DNA of 64,000 nt, taken from positions 248,001 through 312,000 of the forward strand of contig WGOE01000006.1 in the NCBI GenBank assembly GCA_016124195.1, read 5' to 3'. This document shows, piece by piece, positions 1 to 8,802 of the stretch (positions are counted from its first letter, which is position 1; each line of letters begins with the position of its first letter). The position numbers and the translations under genes are program-made. The notes beneath the pieces were generated by a model. That model made no database searches. It was not told the DNA's origin and worked only from the letters and a program-made list of their open reading frames with translations. This DNA is from a bacterium. Lineage in GTDB: Bacteria > Pseudomonadota > Alphaproteobacteria > Rhodobacterales > Rhodobacteraceae.

Positions 1-843
1 CCGCGCCCCGGGCAGGAAAGAGACCATCGGCACGACCTGACCGAGCGTCAGCAGCGACAGGGCAGGGCCGCCCCCGGGCAGGCCCGCGCGGATCAGGTCT
101 GCCAGAATCGAGACCGCCAGATGTGCGCCAGAGGAATGGCCCACGATCAGAACCTCGTCACATTCGGCCAGCGCCGCGCGGATACGGGCGGCGAAGGCGG
201 CCATCCGCGCTTCAAGCTCGGGCGGATTGGCGCCTTTGCTTTGGGCGGAATAGGCATAATCGTGCATCAGATAATAGGCGAAAAGCCGGTTGTCGTGACG
301 CCGGAACCCCCGCAAGATCAAACGGATGACCGCAAGGCCCGCCAGGATCCCGAGGGCCGGGTGAAACAGGCTGCCCAGCCGGTAGAGGCCGAAGCCGACG
401 AGCAGCGCCAGGGCGAGCTGCACCAGCAACAGGCCGATCGGATAAAGCGCCGCAATCATGGGCCCCTTGCGCAACCGCATCAGCCGGAACAGGGCGCCCG
501 AGCCGATATAGGCCCAGGCCGTGCGGATCAGTTGCAGATAGGTGGCCGGAATCCCCGTAGCCATCGAGGCGCGCACGATGTCGGACCAGACCAGAACCTC
601 GACCTCGGCGACGGTCTTGCGGCACATATCGGTCTCGACACGCCAACCATAGGGGCCGCCGCCCCTGCGCGGCATAAGGCGCAGGTCATAGCCGGTGATG
701 CGGGCCTGATCCGCGCCCTCCTTGCGGTAAAGCTCGCGGTAACGGCGTGGATGAATCGGGTCATAGCCGGGAATATAAAAAACCTTGCGGCGAAACGCGC
801 TGTTCGCCGTCAGGGTCATCTGGGGATCGGGAGCCTGTTCCAT
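1..843 (-). CDS. membrane protein with alpha/beta-hydrolase-like nucleophile motif, 3' end outside window
   Basis: An open frame of 281 codons begins at an ATG (841-843, minus strand) preceded by GGGAGG at good spacing and runs off the left edge, so the C-terminus is missing. The N-terminal third is soluble (FYIPGYDPIHPRRYRELYRKE). Two hydrophobic helices follow around residues 125-170, then a second soluble part with LIVGHSSGAHLA, a GxSxG nucleophile elbow of alpha/beta hydrolases. A membrane-anchored serine hydrolase is inferred. The substrate is unknown and I do not recognise a named family. Confidence 0.75.
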   Translation of the reverse strand, partial: MEQAPDPQMTLTANSAFRRKVFYIPGYDPIHPRRYRELYRKEGADQARITGYDLRLMPRRGGGPYGWRVETDMCRKTVAEVEVLVWSDIVRASMATGIPATYLQLIRTAWAYIGSGALFRLMRLRKGPMIAALYPIGLLLVQLALALLVGFGLYRLGSLFHPALGILAGLAVIRLILRGFRRHDNRLFAYYLMHDYAYSAQSKGANPPELEARMAAFAARIRAALAECDEVLIVGHSSGAHLAVSILADLIRAGLPGGGPALSLLTLGQVVPMVSFLPGAR

Positions 844-904
844 CTGTGCCTCCCGCGCATTCTGCGCAGGAAATGCGGCAAGGGAAAGACTATCCTTGGG
901 CCGC

Positions 905-956
905 GATTTTTCTGCGAAAAATCAGGGATCCGCCTGGGATTATTCGCAGAATAATC
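905..956. repeat. pair of short perfect palindromes between convergent-free gene ends
   Basis: Two near-identical inverted repeats lie between the ccdA stop and the start of the next minus-strand gene: GATTTTTCTGCGAAAAATC (905-923) and GATTATTCGCAGAATAATC (938-956). Each is an 8-bp stem with a 3-nt loop. The same design recurs at 33582-33600. They may act as weak terminators or be a small palindromic repeat family. Confidence 0.6.
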
Positions 957-966
957 GTGGCACCGG

Positions 967-1707
967 TCAGCCCAGGGTGCTGAGCACGGGCACGTGTTCC
1001 AAAAGCCAGTAGGAAAATTGCGAAAACCCGCCGGTGAGCATCAGGAGGCCGATGGTCCAAAGCATCAGGCCCATGATCCGCTCGATCTTCTCCATATGGG
1101 CCTTCATCAGCGACAGGACCGGGGCGAGCCGGGGAAAGAAAGCGGCAACCAGGAGGAACGGCACGCCAAGGCCCAAGGCATAGACCGCCAGCAACAGCGT
1201 GCCGCGCCCGATCGAGCCTTCCTGCGCCGCAATGGTCAGGATGGCGCCCAGTTGTGGCCCGATGCAGGGGGTCCAGCCGAAGGCGAAGGCCAGGCCCAGC
1301 ACATAGGCGCCGAGGGCCGAGCCGCCGCGGTCGCCCGCATCGATCCGGATGTCCTGATCCAGAAACCGGATCCGGTAAATCCCGATGAAATGCGCCCCGA
1401 AGATCATCACCACGATGGCAGCCAGCGTCGCGAAAGTCTGCGAGCGGGCCAGAAAGAACGCGCCAAACGCCGAGGAGGCCGCCCCCATCAGCAAGAACAC
1501 CGTGGACAGGCCCAGCACGAAAAAGCACGCAGCCATCAGGGCCTTGCTGCCCGATTTCAGCTCTCCCATGCTGATGCCGGACATATAGGCCAGATAGGGT
1601 GGCACGATCGGCAGGACACAGGGCGACAGGAACGACAGGATTCCAGCAGCCAGCGCCACGAACAGGGCCGGAAGAAGGCCTGCGTCAAGAATGTTGATGC
1701 CGAACAT
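967..1707 (-). CDS. ccdA: cytochrome c biogenesis protein CcdA (DsbD transmembrane family)
   Basis: 246 residues with about six transmembrane helices. The first helix carries LSFLSPCVLPIVPPYL, the conserved CxxP-type cysteine motif of CcdA, and a second reactive Cys lies in FGWTPCIGPQLGAIL. These cysteines pass reducing equivalents from cytoplasmic thioredoxin to periplasmic thiol proteins for haem attachment to c-type cytochromes. Length and topology are normal for the family. It is divergent from a TusA-like sulfur carrier at 1828. No cyc/ccm genes adjoin it. Confidence 0.93.
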   Translation of the reverse strand: MFGINILDAGLLPALFVALAAGILSFLSPCVLPIVPPYLAYMSGISMGELKSGSKALMAACFFVLGLSTVFLLMGAASSAFGAFFLARSQTFATLAAIVVMIFGAHFIGIYRIRFLDQDIRIDAGDRGGSALGAYVLGLAFAFGWTPCIGPQLGAILTIAAQEGSIGRGTLLLAVYALGLGVPFLLVAAFFPRLAPVLSLMKAHMEKIERIMGLMLWTIGLLMLTGGFSQFSYWLLEHVPVLSTLG

Positions 1708-1827
1708 GGAAACTCCTTTTTCCTTGCCATAGCGGCTTTGCGGGCCGAGGTCACGTGGCGCGGCGACAACTTGGCGTGTGGTCTTTGGCGTCTCTTTTGG
1801 CTAACCCTGCCGCGAGGGAGAATTGCG

Positions 1828-2061
1828 ATGTGGGACGTCGAGCTGGATTGCGAAGGGCTTTTGTGCCCGCTGCCAGTGCTCAAGGCGCGGAAGCGGCTGG
1901 CAAGGATGCTGCCGGGGCAGGTGCTGTGTGTGCGGGCCACCGATGCGATGGCGCGGATCGACCTGCCGCATTTCTGTGCGCAAAGCGGCCATCGCTATAT
2001 CGAGGCGCGTGAGCAGGGTCCGGTCACGCTGCATCTGATCGAGGCCCATCCCCACCCATGA
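1828..2061 (+). CDS. TusA-family sulfurtransferase/sulfur carrier
   Basis: 77 residues. The ATG follows a GAGGGAG ribosome site. It has the family signature LDCEGLLCPLPVLKARKRL, whose CPxP cysteine carries persulfide sulfur. TusA relatives hand sulfur to tRNA thiolation, molybdenum cofactor assembly or sulfur oxidation, and which applies here cannot be told. It is divergent from ccdA, a thiol-relay protein, across 120 bp. It converges on rne with a shared terminator. Family assignment is secure, the exact role is not. Confidence 0.88.
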   Translation: MWDVELDCEGLLCPLPVLKARKRLARMLPGQVLCVRATDAMARIDLPHFCAQSGHRYIEAREQGPVTLHLIEAHPHP

Positions 2062-2064
2062 AAA

Positions 2065-2094
2065 CGCCCGGAGCCTGAGGCTCCGGGCGGATTT
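2065..2094. terminator. bidirectional rho-independent terminator
   Basis: Perfect 11-bp stem with a TGA loop (CGCCCGGAGCC / GGCTCCGGGCG), flanked by AAAA on the left and TTTT on the right, so it can end both the TusA-like gene and rne, which converge on it. Confidence 0.9.
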
Positions 2095-4911
2095 TCAGCG
2101 ACCGAGCGACCACCAGCCCTTGCGCTTGGGTTTGTCCGGATCCTCGGCTTCCGCCGCCGGTTCGGGGGCGGCGTCTGCCGGATCGGGTATCAGCGTCGGC
2201 TGCGCCTGCACTTCGGCGGCGGCGGAAATTGGCGTCTCTGCCTCGCGCGGGTCGGGCTGCAGCGCCGGCTCCGGTGCCGCAGTCGTAACGGGATCGGCAG
2301 CGGCAGGCTCTGTCGATTCGGGCGCTGCCTCTGCCGCCGCCTTGCTGCGGGTGCGCGAAGCGTTGCTGCGCGTCCGCGTGGTCTTGGGCGTCGCCGCGGG
2401 GGCTTCGGCTTCGGAACCAGCCTCGACGGTCGCCGTGGCGGCCTTGCTGCGCGATGCCGTGGTTCTGGGCTTGGCGGCAGTTGCCTTGGGCGTTGCAGCC
2501 TTTGGTGCCGCCGCCTTGGAGGTCGTGCTGCGCGACCGGGTCGCCGGTTTCCGAACGGGCGCGGCTTCGGTCGAGGTCTCGGCACTGACCTCGGCCACAG
2601 CCGGTTCTGGTGCGATGCCGGCTTCGGTCACAGGCTCCGGCGATGCGACCGGCTCCGATGCGGCAGGGACCGGCGGCACCTCAACCTCGGCTTCGACCAC
2701 AGTCTCGACCACAGTCTCAACCACGACCTCGTCCACGGCCTCGACCGCAGCCTCCGCAGGCTCAGCCTCATCGGATTCCGCGCCCGTTGCGGTCCCGGTC
2801 ACGGCAGAGCCCGGCTTCTTCTTGCGCCGACGGCGCCGCTTTTTCTTGCCCGGTGCTGCGGTGCCAGCGGCGTCATTGGCTGCGGTCGGCGCATCGCCGT
2901 CCTCGGCCTCGGTGTCATCGCCGTCCTCCACATCGTCGAGTTCCTCGTCGAGGATCTCGTCTTCCTCCTCCTCGACGACCGGGGCGCCCATCAGGCTGGC
3001 ATTGCCCGAAATCACCGGAGCGCTTTCCGGCACCACGCGCGTGGCGGTCTTGAACTTCTCGATCGAGTAGTCCGGGCTGATCATCATCGGGTCGGCCTCG
3101 ATGCGCACCGACATGCCATAGCGCGCCTCGATGAGGGCCAGATGCTCGCGCTTCTGGTTGAAGAGGAAGTTCACGATGCCGATCGGCGCCTTCAGAAGAA
3201 CCTCTTTCGACCTCTTGCGCGTGCCCTCTTCGTCGAGCGCGCGCAGAACCTGCAGGCCCAGGCTGTCATCCGACCGGATCAAGCCGGTACCATGACAATG
3301 CGCGCAGGGTTGGGTGGTCGATTCCAGCATGCCGGGGCGCAGGCGCTGACGGCTCATCTCCAACAGGCCAAAGCCCGAGATGCGGCCGACCTGAATGCGG
3401 GCGCGATCGGTTTTCAGCTTGTCTTTCAAGCGCTTCTCAACCGTGAGGTTGTTGCGCCGCTCTTCCATGTCGATGAAGTCGATCACGATCAGACCGGCAA
3501 GGTCGCGCAGGCGCAACTGGCGCGCCACCTCTTCGGCGGCCTCGATATTGGTCTTGAGGGCGGTCTCCTCGATCGAGCCTTCCTTGGTCGCCCGGCCCGA
3601 GTTTACGTCGATGGCGACCAGCGCCTCGGTCACGCCGATGACGATGTAGCCGCCCGACTTCAGCTGAACCACCGGGTTGAACATGCCGGCCAGATAGCTT
3701 TCGACCTGAAAGCGGGCAAAAAGCGGCATCTGTTCGGTATAGGGCTGCACGACCTTGGCTTGGGACGGCATGATCATCTTCATGAAGTCCTTGGCGGTGC
3801 GGTAACCGGCGTCGCCCTCCACCAGGATCTCGTCGATCTCGCGGCTGTAAAGGTCGCGGATCGAGCGTTTGATCAGGTCGCCCTCTTCATAGATCGCGGC
3901 CGGTGCGATGGATTTCAGCGTCAGTTCGCGGATCTGTTCCCAAAGCCGCATCAGGTATTCGTAATCGCGCTTGATTTCCGGCTTGGTGCGCTTGGCGCCC
4001 GCGGTGCGGATGATCAGGCCGGCTCCTTCCGGCACTTCGAGTTCGGCCGCGATCTCCTTGAGCTTGGTGCGGTCGGAGGCCATGGTGATCTTGCGGCTGA
4101 TCCCGCCGCCGCGCGCTGTGTTGGGCATCAGCACGCAGTAGCGGCCGGCCAGCGACAGATAGGTGGTCAGCGCAGCACCCTTGTTACCGCGTTCTTCCTT
4201 GACGACCTGGACCAGCATGATCTGCCGGACCTTGACGACTTCCTGGATCTTGTAGCGCCGGGCGCGCGGCTTGCGCGGAGCGCTGATCTCTTCCTGCACG
4301 TCCTCTTCCGCGATGGATTCGATCTCGTCATCCGAATCAGAGGCGTGGTCGATGGCGCGGAACGGCGCGTCGGTGTCCTCGGCATCATGGACATGGGCGT
4401 TGTCGTGGTGGTGGTCGTGCGGTTCGTCGCCGTGGTCATGGCTCTGGGTCTGCACCAGCGCGTCGGCGCCGGTTTCTTCCCCAAGATCAACGACATCCAT
4501 GCTGCCGACCTCAGCAGGAGCCTCTTGAACCGCGTCCTGCACCTCGACCTTGGCGGGCTGGGGGCGGGGGCGCGACGTCGAGCGGCTCGGGCGGCGGTTG
4601 TCCTCGTCATCCTCGGCCCTGGCAAAGGCGCGCTCTTCTTCGAGCAGGGCTTTGCGGTCGGCGACCGGGATCTGGTAGTAATCCGGGTGGATTTCGGCAA
4701 AGGCCAGGAACCCATGCCGGTTTCCGCCGTAATCGACGAAAGCGGCCTGCAGCGAGGGTTCGACCCGCGTGACCTTCGCGAGGTAGATGTTTCCGGCGAT
4801 CTGACGCTTGTTTATCGTTTCGAAGTCGAATTCTTCGACCTTGTTTCCGTCCACCACGACAACGCGAGTTTCCTCGGCGTGGGTGGCGTCGATGAGCATT
4901 TTCTTGGACAT
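2095..4911 (-). CDS. rne: ribonuclease E/G family endoribonuclease (RNase E)
   Basis: 938 residues. The N-terminal catalytic half starts MSKKMLIDATHAEETRVVVV and contains the S1 fold (NIYLAKVTRVEPSLQAAFVDYG). The DNase-I-like catalytic core carries VAIDVNSGRATKE and the metal-binding DFIDM. The zinc-link cysteines are in CAHCHGTG (about residue 534). The C-terminal 380 residues are low-complexity Ala/Glu/Pro/Lys with KKKRRRRRRKKK, the disordered RNA-binding and degradosome scaffold arm. As in other alphaproteobacteria, the S1 domain is split by an acidic insert (about residues 105-215). Here that insert includes a histidine-rich stretch near 157-176. It processes rRNA and tRNA and starts mRNA decay. 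Confidence 0.97.
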   Translation of the reverse strand: MSKKMLIDATHAEETRVVVVDGNKVEEFDFETINKRQIAGNIYLAKVTRVEPSLQAAFVDYGGNRHGFLAFAEIHPDYYQIPVADRKALLEEERAFARAEDDEDNRRPSRSTSRPRPQPAKVEVQDAVQEAPAEVGSMDVVDLGEETGADALVQTQSHDHGDEPHDHHHDNAHVHDAEDTDAPFRAIDHASDSDDEIESIAEEDVQEEISAPRKPRARRYKIQEVVKVRQIMLVQVVKEERGNKGAALTTYLSLAGRYCVLMPNTARGGGISRKITMASDRTKLKEIAAELEVPEGAGLIIRTAGAKRTKPEIKRDYEYLMRLWEQIRELTLKSIAPAAIYEEGDLIKRSIRDLYSREIDEILVEGDAGYRTAKDFMKMIMPSQAKVVQPYTEQMPLFARFQVESYLAGMFNPVVQLKSGGYIVIGVTEALVAIDVNSGRATKEGSIEETALKTNIEAAEEVARQLRLRDLAGLIVIDFIDMEERRNNLTVEKRLKDKLKTDRARIQVGRISGFGLLEMSRQRLRPGMLESTTQPCAHCHGTGLIRSDDSLGLQVLRALDEEGTRKRSKEVLLKAPIGIVNFLFNQKREHLALIEARYGMSVRIEADPMMISPDYSIEKFKTATRVVPESAPVISGNASLMGAPVVEEEEDEILDEELDDVEDGDDTEAEDGDAPTAANDAAGTAAPGKKKRRRRRKKKPGSAVTGTATGAESDEAEPAEAAVEAVDEVVVETVVETVVEAEVEVPPVPAASEPVASPEPVTEAGIAPEPAVAEVSAETSTEAAPVRKPATRSRSTTSKAAAPKAATPKATAAKPRTTASRSKAATATVEAGSEAEAPAATPKTTRTRSNASRTRSKAAAEAAPESTEPAAADPVTTAAPEPALQPDPREAETPISAAAEVQAQPTLIPDPADAAPEPAAEAEDPDKPKRKGWWSLGR

Positions 4912-5363
4912 GTTGTTCCATAGCGCCGTTCTCGCCTTGACCTTGGCGGCGGTGCGCCGGTTGGAAGGTCATGGCGGAGACGGCGACTTGTTCGGGCGAT
5001 GGAAAACGCATGCAAAGGCGGGGCTGTGCCCTTTGGGCAGCCCTCGACCTTCACCGATGTTGACGCGCGCTTCATCGCGGTTCACTTTCGGGTCGCATCG
5101 GACCCCAATTAAAACCCGGAAAATCAGGGACTTGCCGGGCAACTTTCCGGTCTTGCGACCGATCCGACTGACAACCGTTTCGACGCCGATGAGAGGCGCC
5201 AGAGCGGGCGGGCAGAGAATTCTTGCGCGACTGCATCGCGTGGTTCGACCCTAAGGGCAAAGGACGGGCAATGACAATGGGTGATTTGGCACGCAAGCCC
5301 CCTCGTCCGAAAAGGCGGGCCGAAATCTTGCCGTGAGAAGCCTTGTCGGGCGGACCTTCGGCG
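4912..5363 (-). promoter_or_regulatory. long rne leader/spacer without a gene
   Basis: 452 bp between the upstream ribbon-helix-helix gene and the rne start hold no convincing reading frame. RNase E mRNAs in other bacteria have long, self-regulating 5' leaders, so this is a plausible leader and promoter region (inference). I could not fix a promoter. Confidence 0.4.
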
Positions 5364-5594
5364 TCAGCCGCGCTCACGGCGCAGAGCGGTCAGCACATGA
5401 ACGCGGATCGCCGAGGCTAGCCCCGCATCGTCCCGTGCGGCGTCGATCTCGGCCGCAAGATCATTGACTGACCGACCGGCTTCGCTGGCGATCCTGCGAA
5501 ATTCGTCCCAAAATGCCGTCTCCAACGAGACCGAAGTGCGATGCCCGCGCAATGTCAGGCTGTGCTTGACCGGTCGGGCAGAGAAAGTGGGCAT
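5364..5594 (-). CDS. ribbon-helix-helix domain protein
   Basis: 76 residues, matching the short alphaproteobacterial family that reads RPVKHSLTLRGHRTSVSLE followed by a WDEFRRIA helix and a SVNDLAAEID segment. The order strand-helix-helix fits the PF13467-type RHH fold, usually DNA-binding or a toxin-antitoxin-like regulator. It belongs to the minus-strand run after fumC and DUF4169, a neighbourhood often kept in Rhodobacteraceae. The ribosome site is weak, but the start agrees with the family's usual length. Confidence 0.82.
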   Translation of the reverse strand: MPTFSARPVKHSLTLRGHRTSVSLETAFWDEFRRIASEAGRSVNDLAAEIDAARDDAGLASAIRVHVLTALRRERG

Positions 5595-5753
5595 GGCGGG
5601 TCGGACCTGATCTGGAGGGACGGATCAGCGCTATCCGATCTGTCGGCCCTGTGCCACAGGATCCGTCATGCGCCGCAAATCGACCGGCAGAGCGGGGTGA
5701 CGCCAATCCTGCCAGGCCGGGCCGTCAAGGTGGTCAGATCGTTCCATCAAGGC

Positions 5754-6014
5754 TCAGATCATCACCTGCATCTGTTCGCGATTGAGCAGAAGGGTGAACT
5801 GGCCCTGTTCCTCGACCACGCGGTAGCCGCGCAATCTGGCCTCTTGCAAAAGGCGCTCTCGACCGATGTTGGCTTCGACATCCGCCACGTCGCGGCGCAG
5901 GGGACAGCCGGACGCCACGGCGAGCGGCGAGAACAACTGATAAAGCCAGCGATCGGGCGAGAAGGCGGGGACCGCGGCTTGGGGGATCGGGGCTTGTGTG
6001 ATTTGTGTTTGCAT
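5754..6014 (-). CDS. conserved small protein of unknown function
   Basis: 86 residues when started at the ATG at 6012-6014. The segment WLYQLFSPLAVASGCPLRRDVADVE and then ANIGRERLLQEARLRGYRV is alpha-helical, and the end (TLLLNREQMQVMI) looks like a beta strand. I recall similar small Rhodobacteraceae proteins next to fumC, sometimes misnamed as an anthranilate isomerase. No catalytic motif is visible. It sits 37 bp after the DUF4169 gene on the same strand, so co-transcription is likely. Confidence 0.65.
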   Translation of the reverse strand: MQTQITQAPIPQAAVPAFSPDRWLYQLFSPLAVASGCPLRRDVADVEANIGRERLLQEARLRGYRVVEEQGQFTLLLNREQMQVMI

Positions 6015-6051
6015 GATGGACCCACACTCGCGCCGTGCGGTTAAGGGCGGG

Positions 6052-6231
6052 TTAAGTCCCGTCAACTTTCTTGCCGTCAAGCTCGGCCTTCGCGCGGGCA
6101 AGCTCGGCCGCCTCCAAGGCCTTCTGCGCCTTGGTGCGGCCGAATTTCACAGCGTTTTCATCGGCCTGCGCACGAGCCGCCTTGCGGGCGCCGTCCTTGC
6201 GCCGGGTGCGCAGGTTGATGATTTCGGCCAT
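6052..6231 (-). CDS. DUF4169 family protein
   Basis: 59 residues: it begins MAEIINLRTRRKDGARKAAR, continues with an Ala/Lys/Glu-rich helix (GRTKAQKALEAAELARAKAEL) and ends KKVDGT. This pattern, very basic with one long helix, is the DUF4169 family. Its ATG lies 2 bp after the fumC stop codon, so translation is probably coupled to fumC. Function is unknown. Confidence 0.88.
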   Translation of the reverse strand: MAEIINLRTRRKDGARKAARAQADENAVKFGRTKAQKALEAAELARAKAELDGKKVDGT

Positions 6232-6233
6232 TT

Positions 6234-7628
6234 TTAACCTTTTGGTCCGACCATGTCCTCGGGCCGCACGATGCGGTCGAAGGTTTCGCCATCCACAAAG
6301 CCAAGCGCAATCGCCTCTTGCCGCAGCGTCGTGCCGTTCTTGTGCGCGGTCTTGGCGACCTTGGTGGCATTGTCATAGCCGATGGTTGGGGCCAGGGCGG
6401 TCACCAGCATCAGGCTTTCCTTCATCAGCTTGTCGATCCGCGCGATATTGGCTTGGGTTCCCACCACCATGTTGTCGGTGAAGGAGCCCGCCGCGTCGCC
6501 CAGAAGCTGCATGGATTGCAATACGTTATAGGCCATCATCGGGTTATAGACGTTCAACTCGAAATGGCCCTGAGACCCCGCGAACCCCACCGCGGCATCA
6601 TTGCCCATCACATGGGCGCAGACCATGGTCAGCGCCTCGGCCTGGGTCGGGTTGACCTTGCCCGGCATGATCGACGAGCCCGGCTCGTTTTCTGGCAGGA
6701 TCAACTCGCCCAGACCCGACCGCGGACCCGAGCCCAGAAGGCGCAGGTCGTTGGCAATCTTGAACAGGCTCGCCGCCACCGTCTTCAAGGCTCCCGAGAA
6801 CATCACCATCGCATCATGCGCGGCCAGCGCCTCGAACTTGTTCGGCGCGGTGACGAAGGGCAGGCCGGTGATCTCGGCAATCGCCGCAGCCACCCGCACA
6901 TCCCAGCCCACGCGTGTGTTCAGACCGGTGCCGACCGCGGTGCCGCCCTGCGCCAGTTCGTAGATGTCGGGCAGGCAGGCCTTCACGCGCGCGATGCCCT
7001 TGGCGACCTGCGCGGCATAGCCCGAGAATTCCTGGCCCAGCGTGAGCGGTGTCGCATCCTGGGTATGGGTGCGGCCGATCTTGATGATATCCTTGAATTC
7101 CAAAGCCTTGGCGTGCAAGGCGGCGTGCAGTTTCTCTAGCCCGGGCAACAGCACATCGCGCGCCATCATGCCGATGGCCACATGCATCGCCGTCGGAAAG
7201 GTGTCGTTCGAGGATTGCCCCATGTTCACGTGGTCATTGGGATGCACCGGCTTTTTCGAGCCCATCACGCCGCCCAGCATCTCGATGGCGCGGTTGGAAA
7301 TCACCTCGTTGGCGTTCATGTTCGACTGGGTGCCCGACCCGGTCTGCCAGACCACCAGCGGAAAATTGTCGTCGAACTTGCCCTCTATCACCTCTTGCGC
7401 TGCGGCGGCGATGGTTTGTCCAAGGGCCGGGTCAATGTCGCCCTGCGCGATGTTGACCAGGGCGCAGGCCTTCTTGATCACGCCGAGCGCGCGGATGATG
7501 GCCTTGGGCTGGCGTTCCCATCCGATCGGGAAGTTGATGATCGAACGCTGGGTCTGAGCGCCCCAGTACTTGTCGGCGGGCACCTCCAGCGGGCCAAAGC
7601 TGTCGGTTTCAACGCGGATGGCGGTCAT
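6234..7628 (-). CDS. fumC: class II fumarate hydratase
   Basis: 464 residues, the normal length for the iron-independent tetrameric fumarase of the citric acid cycle. The fumarase/aspartase signature [13 protein letters not shown] (flexible catalytic loop with the key Ser) and the [18 protein letters not shown] substrate region are intact, and [14 protein letters not shown] matches the family. I chose the second ATG (7626-7628): it has GGGAG at the right distance and gives the usual start [12 protein letters not shown]. The upstream ATG at 7643 would add five residues. It is followed at once by the DUF4169 gene. Confidence 0.97.
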   Translation of the reverse strand: MTAIRVETDSFGPLEVPADKYWGAQTQRSIINFPIGWERQPKAIIRALGVIKKACALVNIAQGDIDPALGQTIAAAAQEVIEGKFDDNFPLVVWQTGSGTQSNMNANEVISNRAIEMLGGVMGSKKPVHPNDHVNMGQSSNDTFPTAMHVAIGMMARDVLLPGLEKLHAALHAKALEFKDIIKIGRTHTQDATPLTLGQEFSGYAAQVAKGIARVKACLPDIYELAQGGTAVGTGLNTRVGWDVRVAAAIAEITGLPFVTAPNKFEALAAHDAMVMFSGALKTVAASLFKIANDLRLLGSGPRSGLGELILPENEPGSSIMPGKVNPTQAEALTMVCAHVMGNDAAVGFAGSQGHFELNVYNPMMAYNVLQSMQLLGDAAGSFTDNMVVGTQANIARIDKLMKESLMLVTALAPTIGYDNATKVAKTAHKNGTTLRQEAIALGFVDGETFDRIVRPEDMVGPKG

Positions 7629-7719
7629 GGCGCAAGCTCCCATTGTTGCGCGCGCCTTTTAGCGCCGCAGCGCGGAAAATTCAATCGGCATACCGTCGCA
7701 TACAAACCTGGCGACCCGC

Positions 7720-8271
7720 TCACCCGCGCCGGAAGGTATGGACCCGCGCCGGCGGCAGGTTCAGCGCGACATAGGCGGTCTGGGTACAGGACAGGCCCAG
7801 ATCGCGGATCTGGTCGTCATCCAGCGCGGGACGCGGGCCGTAGGTGAATTGCACATAGATGCCGTCCGGGGCCAGAATCTCGAAGGCGGCGGCCACGATG
7901 GATTGGCGCAGCGCCATCGGCATCGACAGGAGCGGCAGACCGGAAACCACGGCTCCGACGCCCTTGGGCACAAGCTGCGGCGCGGTCTGCGCCCCGGCCA
8001 GATGCACGGTCACGCCGGCAAAGCGGGCGCGCAGATGGGTGACGAACTCGGCGTTCATCTCGAACAGGGTCAGGTTTTCGGGTGCAACCCCGGCTTGCAG
8101 GATGCCTTGGGTGAGACGGCCGGTGCCGGGGCCGAATTCCACCACGCGCCCGGTCTGCGGGCCAAGGTCCCTGGCCATCGCCCGGGCCAGAAACCGCGAC
8201 GAAGGTGCTATGGCCGACACCTGCAGGGGCCGGCTGATCAGCTGGCGCAGGAAAAGCAGCGTTTCAGCCAT
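7720..8271 (-). CDS. class I SAM-dependent methyltransferase, PmtA-like
   Basis: 183 residues. The SAM-binding motif I is VVEFGPGTGRLTQGIL, with an acidic residue ending the second strand (LTLFEMNAEF). The opening FLRQLISRPLQVSAIAPSSRFLARAM is typical of bacterial phosphatidylethanolamine N-methyltransferases of the Rhodobacter PmtA type and of related rRNA-dimethylase-like enzymes. Phospholipid methylation at the inner membrane is the likeliest role but is not proved by sequence. It starts 6 bp after sspB. Confidence 0.8.
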   Translation of the reverse strand: MAETLLFLRQLISRPLQVSAIAPSSRFLARAMARDLGPQTGRVVEFGPGTGRLTQGILQAGVAPENLTLFEMNAEFVTHLRARFAGVTVHLAGAQTAPQLVPKGVGAVVSGLPLLSMPMALRQSIVAAAFEILAPDGIYVQFTYGPRPALDDDQIRDLGLSCTQTAYVALNLPPARVHTFRRG

Positions 8272-8277
8272 GATGCC

Positions 8278-8739
8278 CTATGACTTGCGGAATTTGTCGA
8301 GCCGGACGATCTGCGCATCCTGATGCGGCGGTGTCGGATCGTCATCCGGCCCGTCATCGTCTTCGTCTTCCTCGTCTTCGTCCTCTTCGTGCGTCTCGAA
8401 GCGCAGGCCGAATTCGACCGAAGGGTCCACGAAGGTGCGCAGGGCGTCGAAGGGAATGGTCAAACGTTCGGGATTGTTGCCGAAATTCAGCGTGATCGCA
8501 AAGCCATCGTCGGTGACCTTGAGGTCATCGAACCAGTGCTGCAGCACCACGGTCATCTCGCCCGGATAGCGGGCGCGCAGCCAGTCGGCCATCTCGACCC
8601 CGTCGACCGTCGTGTCGAAAGTGATGAAGAAATGATGCGCGCCGGGCAGGCCATGTGCGGCCACGTCGTTCAGAACGGTCTGGATCAGACCACGCATGGC
8701 TTTGTGCATCAGGTTGCCGTAGTCGATTGACCTTACCAT
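8278..8739 (-). CDS. sspB: ClpXP adaptor, SspB family (alpha type)
   Basis: 153 residues. The folded domain (IDYGNLMHKAMRGLIQTVLNDV, HHFFITFDTTVDGV, PERLTIPFDALRTFVDPSVEFGLRF) is alpha-type SspB. It is followed by an acidic linker rich in Asp/Glu and a basic end (AQIVRLDKFRKS) at the place of the ClpX-docking tail. SspB tethers ssrA-tagged and other substrates to ClpXP. It is the second gene of the run starting at chrA. The tmRNA gene that makes its substrates lies about 1.5 kb upstream. Confidence 0.93.
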   Translation of the reverse strand: MVRSIDYGNLMHKAMRGLIQTVLNDVAAHGLPGAHHFFITFDTTVDGVEMADWLRARYPGEMTVVLQHWFDDLKVTDDGFAITLNFGNNPERLTIPFDALRTFVDPSVEFGLRFETHEEDEDEEDEDDDGPDDDPTPPHQDAQIVRLDKFRKS

Positions 8740-8802
8740 GCCTACTCCTGCGCTTTCTTGCCCCCACCATAGGCAATTTGGGTCGGAAGGGAAGAGCGGG
8801 TG

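Noticed and set aside
3142-4923. 593-codon frame on the plus strand opposite rne
   Set aside because: Antisense shadow of a certain gene in high-GC DNA; no family resemblance or ribosome site.
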